This document shows, in pieces, positions 1-8,712 of a DNA stretch of 47,485 nucleotides. Numbering within the stretch: position 1 is the stretch's first letter; the number at the start of each line of letters is the position of its first letter. Position numbers and translations under genes: made by a program. The stretch comes from Mucilaginibacter sp. (GTDB taxonomy: Bacteria; Bacteroidota; Bacteroidia; Sphingobacteriales; Sphingobacteriaceae): assembly GCA_028287895.1 (NCBI GenBank), contig JAQBOV010000057.1, forward strand, positions 1 to 47,485, written 5' to 3'. Under the pieces are notes generated by a model that had not been told where the DNA came from, did not search any database, and saw nothing but the letters and a program-made list of their open reading frames with translations.

Positions 1-845
1 CGCCTCATTTTAAAATGGATAATTACCTAAGCCACCCTATGCCTTTCGGCTGGGGCGGGGTATTTGCAGCTTTGCCCTTTGCCGTATGGTTTTACCTGGC
101 CATAGAGGGTGTAGCTATGGTTGCCGAAGAAGTAAAAGAGCCTAAACGCAATATCCCGAAAGGATATCTTTATGGTCTTGGAACATTAGTGTTTTTAGCG
201 TTAGGCGTAATGATCCTTACCGGGGGTATTACCGACTGGCGTAAACTAAGCAACCTGGATTATCCCTTGCCGGAGGCTATTGGTATCGTATTGGGTAAAT
301 CAAACGGGTTGACCAAAATATTTGCCAGCATCGGTCTATTTGGTTTGATCGCTTCCTTCCATGGTACCATATTGGCTTCTTCCAGGCAAGTTTATGCCAT
401 GGCGCGCAGCAGTTACCTGCCACATTTCCTGTCGGGTGTAAATCATCGCTTTAAAACCCCGCATTGGGCCATTCTGGCGGGCGGGGTGGTTTGTTTTACC
501 GCATTATATACAGGTACTACCGCACAGATTATTATTATCTCGGTAATGGGAGCGGTGCTGATGTATATGATGAGCATGATCAGCCTGTTTATTCTGCGAA
601 AAAAAGAACCGGAACTGGAACGGCCTTTCGTATCACCTTTTTACCCGGTATTTCCCGCGATTGCATTATCGTTGTCAGCCATATGTTTACTCGCTATTAT
701 TTATTATAATTTTATATTGAGCCTTTACTTTTTTGGTGGACTTGCAGTGGCCATTATTATATTTATGCTGATGGGCAAACACAAGATCAAGATCATGGAT
801 GATGTATTGCTGGATAAAGCGGCTGTAATGCTCGAATCTGAATAA
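1..845 (+). CDS. eat: Ethanolamine permease (APC superfamily), 5'-truncated
   Basis: This is the C-terminal part of an inner-membrane amino-acid/polyamine/organocation transporter. The frame is open to the left edge, so the ATG at 15 is internal and the true start lies outside the window. The visible 280 or so residues hold several hydrophobic helices and the APC signature region (EGVAMVAEEVKEPKRNIPKG), then the SSRQVYAMARSSYLP segment typical of the family. The stop is 3 bp before eutB, so the three genes are probably one transcript and the likely substrate is ethanolamine. Family membership is seen in sequence; the ethanolamine specificity rests on the eutBC context and resemblance to the ethanolamine permease subfamily. 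A related amine or amino-acid substrate is the alternative. Confidence 0.88.
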   Translation, partial: PHFKMDNYLSHPMPFGWGGVFAALPFAVWFYLAIEGVAMVAEEVKEPKRNIPKGYLYGLGTLVFLALGVMILTGGITDWRKLSNLDYPLPEAIGIVLGKSNGLTKIFASIGLFGLIASFHGTILASSRQVYAMARSSYLPHFLSGVNHRFKTPHWAILAGGVVCFTALYTGTTAQIIIISVMGAVLMYMMSMISLFILRKKEPELERPFVSPFYPVFPAIALSLSAICLLAIIYYNFILSLYFFGGLAVAIIIFMLMGKHKIKIMDDVLLDKAAVMLESE

Positions 846-848
846 ATT

Positions 849-2237
849 ATGGCATACCATCATACCATCGGCAAAAAAACATACCAATTCAGCGACCTGA
901 AAACTTTGCTTGCCAAAGCCTCGCCGCACCGGTCGGGAGATGTGCTGGCAGGCTTGAGCGCTGAAAGCTATGAAGAGCGTGTTGCCGCGCAGATCACACT
1001 AGCTGATGTGCCCTTAACGGTGTTTTTGAATGAAGCAATTATCCCGTATGAGAATGACGAAATAACAAGATTAATCATTGATAATCATGATCATGCAGCA
1101 TTTATATTGATAAGTAGTTTAACTGTTGGTGAGTTTAGGGATTGGCTTTTGAAAGATCAAACAGATACCTTGGTATTAAAAAATTTAGCTCCCGGGATTA
1201 TGCCTGAAATGGCCGCGGCAGTGTCCAAACTGATGCGCAACCAGGACCTGATTGCCGTAGCAAAAAAATGTGAAGTGGTTAGCAGTTTTCGAAACACCAT
1301 AGGCTTAAGGGGGCACTTCTCTACCCGGCTACAACCTAATCATCCTACTGATGACCCAAAAGGAATAGCAGCAAGCATGATCGATGGTTTGCTGTATGGC
1401 AGCGGTGATGCGGTAATCGGTATCAATCCGGCTACGGATAACCCTGCCCAGGTGAGCAACCTGTTGCTACTGACCGATACGCTGAGGCAGCAATTTGATA
1501 TACCAACCCAAAGCTGTGTGTTGTGCCATGTTACCACGACGCTCGAACTGATCAAACAAGGTGCGCCTGTTGACCTGTGTTTTCAATCAATAGGCGGAAC
1601 CGAGCAAAGCAATGCCAGTTTCGGCATCAATTTGGCTTTGTTGGATGAAGCATACGAGGCTACTTTATCCTTAAATCGGGGAACTATTGGTAATAATGTA
1701 ATGTATTTTGAAACCGGACAGGGCAGTGAATTATCGGCTAATGCACACCATGGGGTTGACCAGCAAACCTGCGAGGTCAGGGCTTATGCGGTTGCCAGAA
1801 AATACAGGCCGCTATTGGTTAATACGGTGGTGGGTTTCATCGGACCTGAATATTTATATGATGGCAAACAAATTATTCGCGCAGCTTTAGAAGACCATTT
1901 TTGCGGGAAACTGCTGGGCCTGCCTATGGGCGTTGACGTTTGCTACACCAACCATGCCGAAGCCGATCAGGACGATATGGATAACTTGTTGACTTTGCTG
2001 GGCGTGGCCGGCTGTAATTTTATAATGGGCGTACCCGGATCCGACGATATTATGCTGAATTATCAGTCTACCTCGTTTCATGATGCTTTATATTTAAGGA
2101 ATGTCCTTGGTTTGAAGCCCGCACCCGAATTTGAACAATGGCTGATAAAACAGGGAATAATGAATCAAGGGGGAATGCTTGTGCCACAGCCTGACCCGCG
2201 GTTATTAAAACAGATGAAAGGTTTATGGACAAAATAG
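849..2237 (+). CDS. eutB: Ethanolamine ammonia-lyase large (heavy) subunit
   Basis: EutB is the catalytic TIM-barrel subunit of the adenosylcobalamin-dependent lyase that splits ethanolamine into acetaldehyde and ammonia in the cytoplasm. The 462-residue length matches the family (about 450-465). Recognisable conserved stretches include GINPATDNP near residue 197, the ETGQGSELSANAHHGVDQQT region near residue 288 and the following CEVRAYAVAR. The ATG at 849 directly follows the permease stop, and the end overlaps eutC by 13 bp, which suggests translational coupling and a fixed subunit ratio. No shell, aldehyde dehydrogenase or reactivase (EutA) gene is seen downstream, so the acetaldehyde-handling step must be encoded elsewhere or upstream of the window. 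Identification is firm. Confidence 0.97.
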   Translation: MAYHHTIGKKTYQFSDLKTLLAKASPHRSGDVLAGLSAESYEERVAAQITLADVPLTVFLNEAIIPYENDEITRLIIDNHDHAAFILISSLTVGEFRDWLLKDQTDTLVLKNLAPGIMPEMAAAVSKLMRNQDLIAVAKKCEVVSSFRNTIGLRGHFSTRLQPNHPTDDPKGIAASMIDGLLYGSGDAVIGINPATDNPAQVSNLLLLTDTLRQQFDIPTQSCVLCHVTTTLELIKQGAPVDLCFQSIGGTEQSNASFGINLALLDEAYEATLSLNRGTIGNNVMYFETGQGSELSANAHHGVDQQTCEVRAYAVARKYRPLLVNTVVGFIGPEYLYDGKQIIRAALEDHFCGKLLGLPMGVDVCYTNHAEADQDDMDNLLTLLGVAGCNFIMGVPGSDDIMLNYQSTSFHDALYLRNVLGLKPAPEFEQWLIKQGIMNQGGMLVPQPDPRLLKQMKGLWTK

Positions 2238-2995
2238 AGCCGGGACAATTACCCAAAGATGATCCTTTCGGCCTGTTGAAGGAGTTTACCGCCGCAAGGA
2301 TAGGAATAGGCCGGACAGGTACAAGCATCCCTTTAAAACAATCATTAGCGTTCAAACTGGCGCATGCTCACGCGCGCGATGCCGTGTATTCTGAATTGGA
2401 TATTGATCGATTGTCAGTCGAGTTAAAGCAATTTGATTTGCCGGTTTTGCAATTGCATAGCCAGGCAGCCTACCGGGAGCAATATCTGCAAAGACCAGAT
2501 CTTGGCCGGCAGTTGAACGATGAATGTACCGCTCAGCTAAATGACCATATCGCTAGCGGTGTTGATATTGTGATGATCATAGCCGATGGTCTGTCGGCAG
2601 ACGCGGTTAATAGTAATGCTGTCAGTTTATTGAAAATATTAATCCCCCAGTTGCAATCGGCCGGGTTAAAGCTTGCGCCGGTGTGTTTGGTAAAGCAGGG
2701 CAGGGTAGCCATTGCCGATGACGTCGGGATGCACCTGAACGCCAGATTATCATTGATGCTGATCGGTGAAAGGCCCGGGCTCAGCTCTGCCGATAGCATG
2801 GGGGCTTATTTAACATTTAATCCCCGGCCCGGCTTAACTGATGAATCGCGCAATTGCATTTCCAATATCAGGCCGCAGGGGTTACTATTTAAGCCCGCTG
2901 CAAAAAAAATATTTTATTTAGTACAGGAAGCATTTAGACGAAAATTATCAGGGGTAGGGTTGAAGGATAATGCCGGATTATTGTCTGAGCAATGA
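2225..2995 (+). CDS. eutC: Ethanolamine ammonia-lyase small (light) subunit
   Basis: EutC pairs with EutB and helps bind the adenosylcobalamin cofactor. The 256-residue product shows the family's N-terminal RIGIGRTGTSIP and HAHARDAVYSEL motifs (residues about 26-60) and the MIIADGLSADAV motif near residue 117. Many homologues are 260-300 residues with a longer variable N terminus, so this is a compact version. The ATG at 2225 lies inside the last codons of eutB. The gene is the last of the permease-eutB-eutC operon; the next gene is convergent and begins one base after the eutC stop, leaving no intergenic terminator visible. Confidence 0.96.
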   Translation: MDKIEPGQLPKDDPFGLLKEFTAARIGIGRTGTSIPLKQSLAFKLAHAHARDAVYSELDIDRLSVELKQFDLPVLQLHSQAAYREQYLQRPDLGRQLNDECTAQLNDHIASGVDIVMIIADGLSADAVNSNAVSLLKILIPQLQSAGLKLAPVCLVKQGRVAIADDVGMHLNARLSLMLIGERPGLSSADSMGAYLTFNPRPGLTDESRNCISNIRPQGLLFKPAAKKIFYLVQEAFRRKLSGVGLKDNAGLLSEQ

Positions 2996-3505
2996 TTATT
3001 TTTTTTTCTCCTCCTTCAAATAGCCATTAAAAGATATAAAATCACGGTTGATGCTGTTTACCGCTAAGCTCGCATAGCCATCTGTAGAGATATATAACGT
3101 TAAGCTACTCATGTTCTTTACATCTGTTGGTTTAATAATAATTTCCCAGCCGCCTTTCTTCTTTTCAGTAACTTTATAATCAAATTTGGTTGAGCTGAAT
3201 TTAATGCCGCCATCAGTTGCCCCATAGGGTACGTCAAAATAGGCACGGCCAAAATAGGGCAAATAGGCTATTACACTATCTCTGGTGACCCGCAGGTCAT
3301 AATAAACTTCGGTCAATTGCCTTGCGCTTCCACGCTGTGGTAACACATAATTGGCTATAAATGTGTAATGCCTGGCATCAATGCTGCTTTTTATAGCTGC
3401 TTCTTTTGCCGCATGTTTATCCTTTCTGGTAGTTTGTGCATTGGCAATATTTTGTCCGGCGGAAACAATGAGCAGCAAGACCAGCGTATTTCTTAAGTGT
3501 TTCAT
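2996..3505 (-). CDS. DUF4251 domain secreted protein
   Basis: This 169-residue protein has an N-terminal signal peptide (hydrophobic residues 7-17, probable cleavage after ANA or AQ near residue 23) and then a DUF4251 domain, a Bacteroidota family of unknown role. Recognisable family features are the short basic linker (KDKHAAKEAAIKSSIDARHY), the YVLPQRGSARQLTEVYYDLRVTRDSV segment, the phrase LPYFGRAYFDVPYG, and a C-terminal half of short beta strands. It is probably periplasmic. The C-terminal tail is charged (KEEKKK). The stop is adjacent to the convergent eutC stop. A shared transcript with htpG upstream is unlikely, because a terminator lies between them. Confidence 0.85.
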   Translation of the reverse strand: MKHLRNTLVLLLIVSAGQNIANAQTTRKDKHAAKEAAIKSSIDARHYTFIANYVLPQRGSARQLTEVYYDLRVTRDSVIAYLPYFGRAYFDVPYGATDGGIKFSSTKFDYKVTEKKKGGWEIIIKPTDVKNMSSLTLYISTDGYASLAVNSINRDFISFNGYLKEEKKK

Positions 3506-3570
3506 ATGGAAGATATTGGTTCAGAATCAGGCGGAGGCAGATATAAAGATATGGAAAAATAATATGGAAT

Positions 3571-3600
3571 AAAAAAAGCTCCGATTGTTATCGGAGCTTT
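3571..3600 (-). terminator. Rho-independent terminator of htpG
   Basis: An 11-bp perfect stem (arms 3575-3585 and 3590-3600, core AGCTCCGAT) closes a 4-base loop. Read on the minus strand it is followed by a run of seven T, 23 bp beyond the htpG stop. This ends htpG transcription before the DUF4251 gene. Confidence 0.9.
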
Positions 3601-3622
3601 CAGTGATGTTTATCTTCTTTTA

Positions 3623-5506
3623 TCAGATCAAATTAACACTGCGGTTAACAAATTCGGTCAACTCGGCGCCGGTTAACAAACCCTGAGAAAGCAATGCCAA
3701 ATCAAAAGCCTGGCGGGCAAGCTGCGATTGTTCTGCCTCATTCTCATCCTGTAATATACGGGTAATGAGTTTATGATTGGCATTCACCACCACCTTGTAA
3801 TTATCGGGCATGCTGCCATAAAAGCCCATACCACCACCCATGGCGGCCATTTCTTTCATACGGCGCATAAACTCGTCCATGGTCACCGTTACCGGCAATT
3901 CTTCAGGGTTAAGGCTTTCCAGTTCAACTTTAAAGGCCGGACGGTTAATGGCCTTTTCAAAAATGGTTTTCACTTTTGCCGATTCATCTTCCGTCAAAAT
4001 ATGAGCAGGCGCATCTTCTTTCCTGATCAGCTTATCGGCCACATCCGAATCCACGCGTTTTAAAGAAGTTTTTTCCAGTTTTTGTTCCAGGCTGCTTACA
4101 AAATGGCTATCGATCGGCGAATTCATCAATAACACATCGTATCCTTTTTTATTGGCCGACTGGATAAAGGCATTTTGTTTTTCAGGATCATTGGTATAGA
4201 TATAAACCAGTTGTCCGTCTTTGTCCGTTTGCTCCGGCGCTACTTTTTCCTTGTATTCGTCAAGGGTGAAGTTTTGTTTCGCCGTGTTGGTCATCAGGGC
4301 AAATTCTTTTGCCTTATCATAAAATTTCTCTTCGCTCACCATGCCGTATTTTACAAAAAGACCGATATCCGGCCATTTTTCTTCATACGCTTTACGGTCA
4401 TTTTTGAACAGTTCTGCCAGTTTATCAGCTACTTTTTTAGTGATATAACTGTTTATCTTCTTTACGCTACTATCGGCCTGCAAAAAGCTGCGCGATACAT
4501 TCAGCGGGATATCCGGCGAATCGATCACCCCATGCAGCAGCATTAAAAACTCAGGTACAATATCTTTTACCTCATCCGTGATAAATACCTGGCGCGAGAA
4601 CAGTTTGATCTTATTCCGTTGAAAATCGAACTCGTTTTTAACCTTGGGGAAGTATAAAACGCCGGTAAGGTTAAAAGGATAATCCACGTTCAGGTGTATC
4701 CAGAAAAGCGGATCTTCAGAAAAGGGGTATAACTGCTTGTAAAACTCGAGGTAGTCTTCGTCCTTCAGGTCGTTTGGTGATTTCGTCCAAATAGGATTGG
4801 TATCATTGATGACATTGGGGACTTCAACCGATTTGTATTTTGGTTTGCCTTCCTCATCCTGGCCATCCGGTTCCTCTTCGGTTTTTGTGCCGAAGATAAT
4901 CGGTACAGGTAAAAAGCGGCAATATTTATCCAGTATTTCCTGCAGCTTGTGTTTGTTCAGGAACTCTTCAGAATCCTTATTGATGTGCAGGGTAATCTCC
5001 GTGCCGCGCTCTGTCAGGCTGCCATCGCTCAGTTCAAATTCAGTGCTTCCGTCGCATTCCCAATGGGCCGGTTCAGCGCCTTGCTGGTAAGATAGACTTT
5101 CGATCTCGACCCTGTCTGATACCATAAAGGCAGAGTAAAAGCCCAGGCCAAAACGTCCGATGATCTCGTTAGCATCTTTCGCTTCTTTAAACTTATCCAT
5201 AAACTCGGTAGCGCCCGAAAAAGCGATCTGATTGATGTACTTTTTAATCTCGTCAGCTGTCATCCCCAGTCCATTGTCGGAAATGGTGATGGTTTTCTTC
5301 TTTTCATCAAAAGCGATTTCCACCCGCGGGTCGCCCAATTCGCCTTTGTATTGGCCCAGGGAGCTTAAGCGTTTGATCTTTTGAGTAGCATCTACTGCGT
5401 TGGATACCAATTCGCGCAAAAAGATCTCGTGGTCAGAGTATAAAAACTTTTTAATGATCGGGAAAATGTTTTCGGTATGAATCGAAATCGTTCCTTTTTC
5501 TTGCAT
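3623..5506 (-). CDS. htpG: Molecular chaperone HtpG (Hsp90)
   Basis: Cytoplasmic ATP-dependent homodimeric chaperone, 627 residues, full family length. The GHKL ATPase domain occupies about residues 1-215 with E31, N36 in RELVSNAVDA, the DNGLGM motif at 77-82 and the glycine-rich lid motif GRFGLGFYSAF at 117-127. The middle domain carries NVSRSFLQ with the ATP-contacting arginine, in place of the NVSRE(I/L)LQ known from enterobacteria. The C-terminal dimerisation domain is complete. A Met/Gly patch (MAAMGGGMGF) sits near residue 555. The gene stands alone on the minus strand with a strong terminator just beyond it. No CIRCE or other heat-shock operator was recognised upstream. Confidence 0.98.
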   Translation of the reverse strand: MQEKGTISIHTENIFPIIKKFLYSDHEIFLRELVSNAVDATQKIKRLSSLGQYKGELGDPRVEIAFDEKKKTITISDNGLGMTADEIKKYINQIAFSGATEFMDKFKEAKDANEIIGRFGLGFYSAFMVSDRVEIESLSYQQGAEPAHWECDGSTEFELSDGSLTERGTEITLHINKDSEEFLNKHKLQEILDKYCRFLPVPIIFGTKTEEEPDGQDEEGKPKYKSVEVPNVINDTNPIWTKSPNDLKDEDYLEFYKQLYPFSEDPLFWIHLNVDYPFNLTGVLYFPKVKNEFDFQRNKIKLFSRQVFITDEVKDIVPEFLMLLHGVIDSPDIPLNVSRSFLQADSSVKKINSYITKKVADKLAELFKNDRKAYEEKWPDIGLFVKYGMVSEEKFYDKAKEFALMTNTAKQNFTLDEYKEKVAPEQTDKDGQLVYIYTNDPEKQNAFIQSANKKGYDVLLMNSPIDSHFVSSLEQKLEKTSLKRVDSDVADKLIRKEDAPAHILTEDESAKVKTIFEKAINRPAFKVELESLNPEELPVTVTMDEFMRRMKEMAAMGGGMGFYGSMPDNYKVVVNANHKLITRILQDENEAEQSQLARQAFDLALLSQGLLTGAELTEFVNRSVNLI

Positions 5507-5700
5507 AATCTATAATTGTTTAGAAATGAATGTACTTAATCAATGCCCATTCATCAAGCGCTGTTCCAAATTTTGTATATTGTCAAATTGGCAGATTCGC
5601 GGGAAGCTGATTAAGCTGGATTAAGTTCATTGGGTTAAAATCAGTTGATTTGATTGTATGATTGTTAACCTTTACAGCCTCTGCGATAATTAGCACTCCA

Positions 5701-6282
5701 TCAACCGCTCACCTGACCAACTCCATCCACTAATTTTCTTAGAAATGCATTAAACACCCCTTCCAATTTCCGGGCCGTTTCCTCATCCGAAATATTCCCT
5801 TGGCCATCCATTTTTGACTGTATAAATGATAGCAGCAGAGTCGCCTCTTTAATTAAATTGGCATCTATGGCGCCTAATGTTTTAATGAGGGCCTGATGGG
5901 CATTTTCGCCGCCCGTTGAAGCAGTGACGAGGGCGGTAGGTTTGCCAGAGAAGGATGCGCTGGAAACTGTCCAGTCTAAAGCGTTTTTCAACGCGCCGGG
6001 TACGCCATAGGCATATTCCGGTGTACAGATGATGATGCCATCTGCTTCGGCTATTTGGCTTCTGAATGCTGCTACCGCGGCGGGCGGATCATCATTATCC
6101 AAACCGGGATCGAATGCCGGGATCGCCCTTAGTCCGTTGTAAATGGTATAGGTCGTACCGGAAGGCATCATTTTGCCTAAAGCATTTAATATTGCATGAT
6201 TAGATGAGCCCAGCCGAAGACTGCCCGAGATAGCGAAAACCCTTTTGCTTGCTGAAGGAGAAATATGATTAGTTTGTTCCAT
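5701..6282 (-). CDS. NADPH-dependent FMN reductase family oxidoreductase
   Basis: A 193-residue flavodoxin-fold protein of the NADPH-dependent FMN reductase group (ArsH/ChrR/azoreductase-like). The phosphate-binding loop is SGSLRLGSSN near residue 19, and the flavin-contacting signature TPEYAYGVPGALKNALDW lies near residues 101-118, followed by SFSGKPTALVTASTGG. Members reduce quinones, chromate, azo dyes or free FMN with NAD(P)H; the physiological substrate cannot be told here. It is monocistronic, separated from htpG by 194 bp in which no terminator or clear promoter was recognised. Cytoplasmic, no signal peptide. Confidence 0.9.
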   Translation of the reverse strand: MEQTNHISPSASKRVFAISGSLRLGSSNHAILNALGKMMPSGTTYTIYNGLRAIPAFDPGLDNDDPPAAVAAFRSQIAEADGIIICTPEYAYGVPGALKNALDWTVSSASFSGKPTALVTASTGGENAHQALIKTLGAIDANLIKEATLLLSFIQSKMDGQGNISDEETARKLEGVFNAFLRKLVDGVGQVSG

Positions 6283-6558
6283 AAAATTTTAATATTAATG
6301 AACAGAAATCCAATTGCCTTGTTGCCGGTGAAATTATGGCAGGGCAGTGACTGTCGGCAGGCTTCTGTCGTCTGGTTTGGGGATAAGTGTTCGGCTTTCC
6401 GAATTTTAAGCAGTAGTATAATTCCCTGAAAACCAGTACCTGTAACAGTTTTGTGACCATGGAATTAAACCTTAAGGTAAATAAACCATCAAACAAAACA
6501 TGACAATGAGAGTTTGGATTAATAAATTCTCGTATATATTAAACTAAAACATAAACAC

Positions 6559-7587
6559 ATGAAAAATTTAACGAAATCACTGCTGTTCGCCGCTGCTGTT
6601 TTTACAGCGCCGGCTGGTTTTGCACAGGTTAATGTAGCTGCAAACACCGCAACTAAAATTGTAACCCAGGCTACATTGCCTAAAGTTAATGCAGCGGCAA
6701 CAAGCCAAAAAGTAGTAAACAACGCTACTAATGTAACCAGTAGGGTTGCTGCTAGTACCAGCGAAGCTGCAAAAAATACTGCCCGTCAAACAGCAAAATT
6801 TAACGATAAGGTTAACGCCGAATCCACTGCATCCACTGCCGGATCAAGTACTGCTGCCAGCAAAGCAAATGCTGTGCAATCAGCTCCCGCAAGCGCAGCT
6901 GCCGGTGCAAAGACCAAGTCTGCTACTGTATCAAGTACTGCTATTGACGCAAATGCTTCGCAATCAGGCGCCGAAAGTGTCGCTGCTGATGCGAAAACCA
7001 AATCCACTGCCGCATTAAGTGCTGCTGCCGGCAAAGCAAATGCTTCGCAATCGGCTTCCGCAAAGGTAATCGGTGATACAAAAACCACGGCCGCAGCGGG
7101 ATCAAGTACGGTGGCCGGCAAAGCAAATGCTTCGCAATCAGCGTCTGCAAAGGTAGTCGGTGATACAAAAACCACGGCCGCAGCGGGATCAAGTACAGTG
7201 GCCGGCGAAGCAAATGCTTCGCAATCAGCGTCTGCAAAGGTAGCTGCCCGCGCAAAAGCCAAGGCCGGTGGTGCTGCAACCGCTGCTGAAAAAAAATCTA
7301 ATACAACAGTAGCCGCGGCCGGAGAAAACAAAGATGCTGCAATAAGCAAAACAGGAAAAACGCTTGCCTCAGCTAAACAAAAAGTAAAGCGTACAAAGTT
7401 GAGTGCAGGCAGTAGTACCACTTCGGGCGCTAGTAGCAATGCTGATGCAAGCGCTTCGTCAAAGAAAGCGGCTGTTAATGCCTCCAATGCGTCATCTGCC
7501 AGCACGAGCGTTAAAGCCGGTAAGAAAACCGCTGACATTAAAGGCTCTTCATCAGAAAAGGTGGCCGCAAGTGCGTCTAAACAATAA
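6559..7587 (+). CDS. Ala/Ser/Lys-rich secreted low-complexity protein with 29-residue repeats
   Basis: I do not recognise a domain. The 342-residue product begins with a good signal peptide (residues 1-22, MKNLTKSLLFAAAVFTAPAGFA then Q). The rest is almost entirely Ala, Ser, Thr, Lys, Gly and Val with no aromatic residues beyond one Phe early on, so it is likely extended or disordered in the periplasm or outside the cell. Between 6862 and about 7245 it is built from a 29-residue unit starting (K/D/E)ANASQS, with the two central copies nearly identical at DNA level. Composition resembles linker or stalk regions more than an enzyme. A terminator follows. The antisense strand is also open over 250 codons, which is a composition artefact. 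Confidence 0.75.
   Translation: MKNLTKSLLFAAAVFTAPAGFAQVNVAANTATKIVTQATLPKVNAAATSQKVVNNATNVTSRVAASTSEAAKNTARQTAKFNDKVNAESTASTAGSSTAASKANAVQSAPASAAAGAKTKSATVSSTAIDANASQSGAESVAADAKTKSTAALSAAAGKANASQSASAKVIGDTKTTAAAGSSTVAGKANASQSASAKVVGDTKTTAAAGSSTVAGEANASQSASAKVAARAKAKAGGAATAAEKKSNTTVAAAGENKDAAISKTGKTLASAKQKVKRTKLSAGSSTTSGASSNADASASSKKAAVNASNASSASTSVKAGKKTADIKGSSSEKVAASASKQ
6862..7245 (+). repeat. 87-bp tandem repeat inside the Ala-rich gene
   Basis: Units begin at 6862 (84 bp, diverged), 6946 (87 bp, diverged), 7033 (87 bp), 7120 (87 bp) and 7207 (partial). Units at 7033 and 7120 differ by only a few bases, and the 7207 partial copy opens with the same words (GCAAATGCTTCGCAATC). Each full unit is exactly 29 codons, so copy-number change keeps the frame. 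Confidence 0.9.
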
Positions 7588-7607
7588 TATTTAATAAAAA
7601 ATTTGTG

Positions 7608-7640
7608 AGTGAAAGGCCATTTTATGTCCTTTCACTTTTT
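7608..7640 (+). terminator. Rho-independent terminator after the Ala-rich gene
   Basis: A perfect 9-bp stem (AGTGAAAGG at 7608-7616, CCTTTCACT at 7628-7636) with an 11-base loop, followed by a T run. It lies 21 bp beyond the stop and separates this gene from the next one. Confidence 0.85.
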
Positions 7641-7669
7641 AAATTAGCATCATTTAATCTTACCACGAT

Positions 7670-8596
7670 ATGTTTAAATTAATTACTATTATTTCATTAA
7701 CAGGTGTAACCTTTGGCGCTGCCGCTCAAAATGTCAAGCCGGATACTGCCGGTATTCAAAGTGCCACAAAGACAATATACTTTAATGCAGGTTTGCAGTA
7801 TATGTCCAATCTTACCTATGCGGGGCGCAAGGACCAATCAAGTGTTCCTATTTTATTGCCTACGTTTACCGTCATATCCAAACATGGACTATTCCTGAAT
7901 GCGATAGATTACTTTGATGTTAACGGACCAAAGTCAGGCGCCGAAGGGCTTAGTATTACACCGGGATATGTGTTTTCTTTTGACGATAAAAAGCAATTTG
8001 GCGGAGCGGTTTCGGCTACCAAATATTTTATAACCAACAAAAGCCCCATTATCCTGTCCTCGTTCAACGCCACCCTTGACGGGCAGCTAAGCTATACCGG
8101 TATTTTTAAATTTACCATAAGCGGAACCTATAGTATTGATAAAGACAATAAGCACGATGTTATTAACAATGCACAGTTAGAAAAAGATATCTGGCTATTT
8201 AAAACAGGCGTACTCAAATCCAACGGCCTTAAAATAACCCCTGCGGTAAACTTATACAGCGGCACGCAATCCTTTATCGAAACCTATTATACCAATTCGC
8301 AGGTGCCCAGGGCTCTTGCTGATCCAGCCATAGTTTCGCCGATCACAACATTGTTTCCGGGACTGTCAAAACAAGAGGTTCTTAATCAAACAGTAACACA
8401 GCAAAAGCAGCGCGAGGTTAAAAAATATCAATTGCTTGCACTTAGCGGGTCGCTGCCGGTTACCTATACTTTAAATAACTGGCTATTTAGCCTTACGCCT
8501 TACCTTACCAAACCATTTAACCAGGTAAGTTATGCGGGCAGTAATACCGACGGTAGCTACTTCTTTTTTACTGCCGGCGCCAGTTTAACTTTCTGA
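7670..8596 (+). CDS. Putative outer-membrane beta-barrel protein
   Basis: A 308-residue protein with a signal peptide (residues 1-19, ending AAAQ). The mature part alternates polar and hydrophobic residues in strand-length segments (for example KTIYFNAGLQYMSNLTYAG, LSITPGYVFSF, QLSYTGIFKFTISGTYSI) and ends with TAGASLTF. The terminal phenylalanine is typical of barrels recognised by the BAM machinery. No specific family was recognised, and no plug or enzyme motif is seen. A preceding terminator makes it its own transcript. It converges on the histidine-kinase gene, with a large inverted repeat between them. A porin or small transport barrel is possible but unproven. Confidence 0.72.
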   Translation: MFKLITIISLTGVTFGAAAQNVKPDTAGIQSATKTIYFNAGLQYMSNLTYAGRKDQSSVPILLPTFTVISKHGLFLNAIDYFDVNGPKSGAEGLSITPGYVFSFDDKKQFGGAVSATKYFITNKSPIILSSFNATLDGQLSYTGIFKFTISGTYSIDKDNKHDVINNAQLEKDIWLFKTGVLKSNGLKITPAVNLYSGTQSFIETYYTNSQVPRALADPAIVSPITTLFPGLSKQEVLNQTVTQQKQREVKKYQLLALSGSLPVTYTLNNWLFSLTPYLTKPFNQVSYAGSNTDGSYFFFTAGASLTF

Positions 8597-8606
8597 TTTG
8601 GTTTTT

Positions 8607-8710
8607 GTCTGAACCTGGATTTAGGGAATTAAAGAATTTTTAGAATTTTAACGTAAGTAACAAGGCAACAGTTCAGGTAATTCTCAAATTCTAAAAATTC
8701 CGGTTCAGAC
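8607..8710. repeat. Compound inverted repeat between convergent genes
   Basis: Two nested perfect inverted pairs: GTCTGAACC (8607-8615) with GGTTCAGAC (8702-8710), and GAATTTTTAGAATTT (8634-8648) with AAATTCTAAAAATTC (8686-8700). The AT-rich pair resembles words seen before several permease genes downstream. It may act as a bidirectional terminator or be a dispersed intergenic repeat. Its right end touches the last codons of the kinase gene region (stop near 8713). Confidence 0.8.
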
Positions 8711-8712
8711 AA

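Noticed and set aside
6283..6496. A 75-codon minus frame upstream of the FMN reductase gene.
   Set aside because: It overlaps the reductase start in another frame, has no family resemblance and lies in what should be the promoter region.
6786..7538. A 250-codon open frame on the minus strand opposite the Ala-rich gene.
   Set aside because: It is open because the sense strand is made of GCN, TCN, AAR and ACN codons whose complements avoid stops. It has no signal peptide or recognisable domain, and the plus frame has a signal peptide, a fitting start and a terminator.
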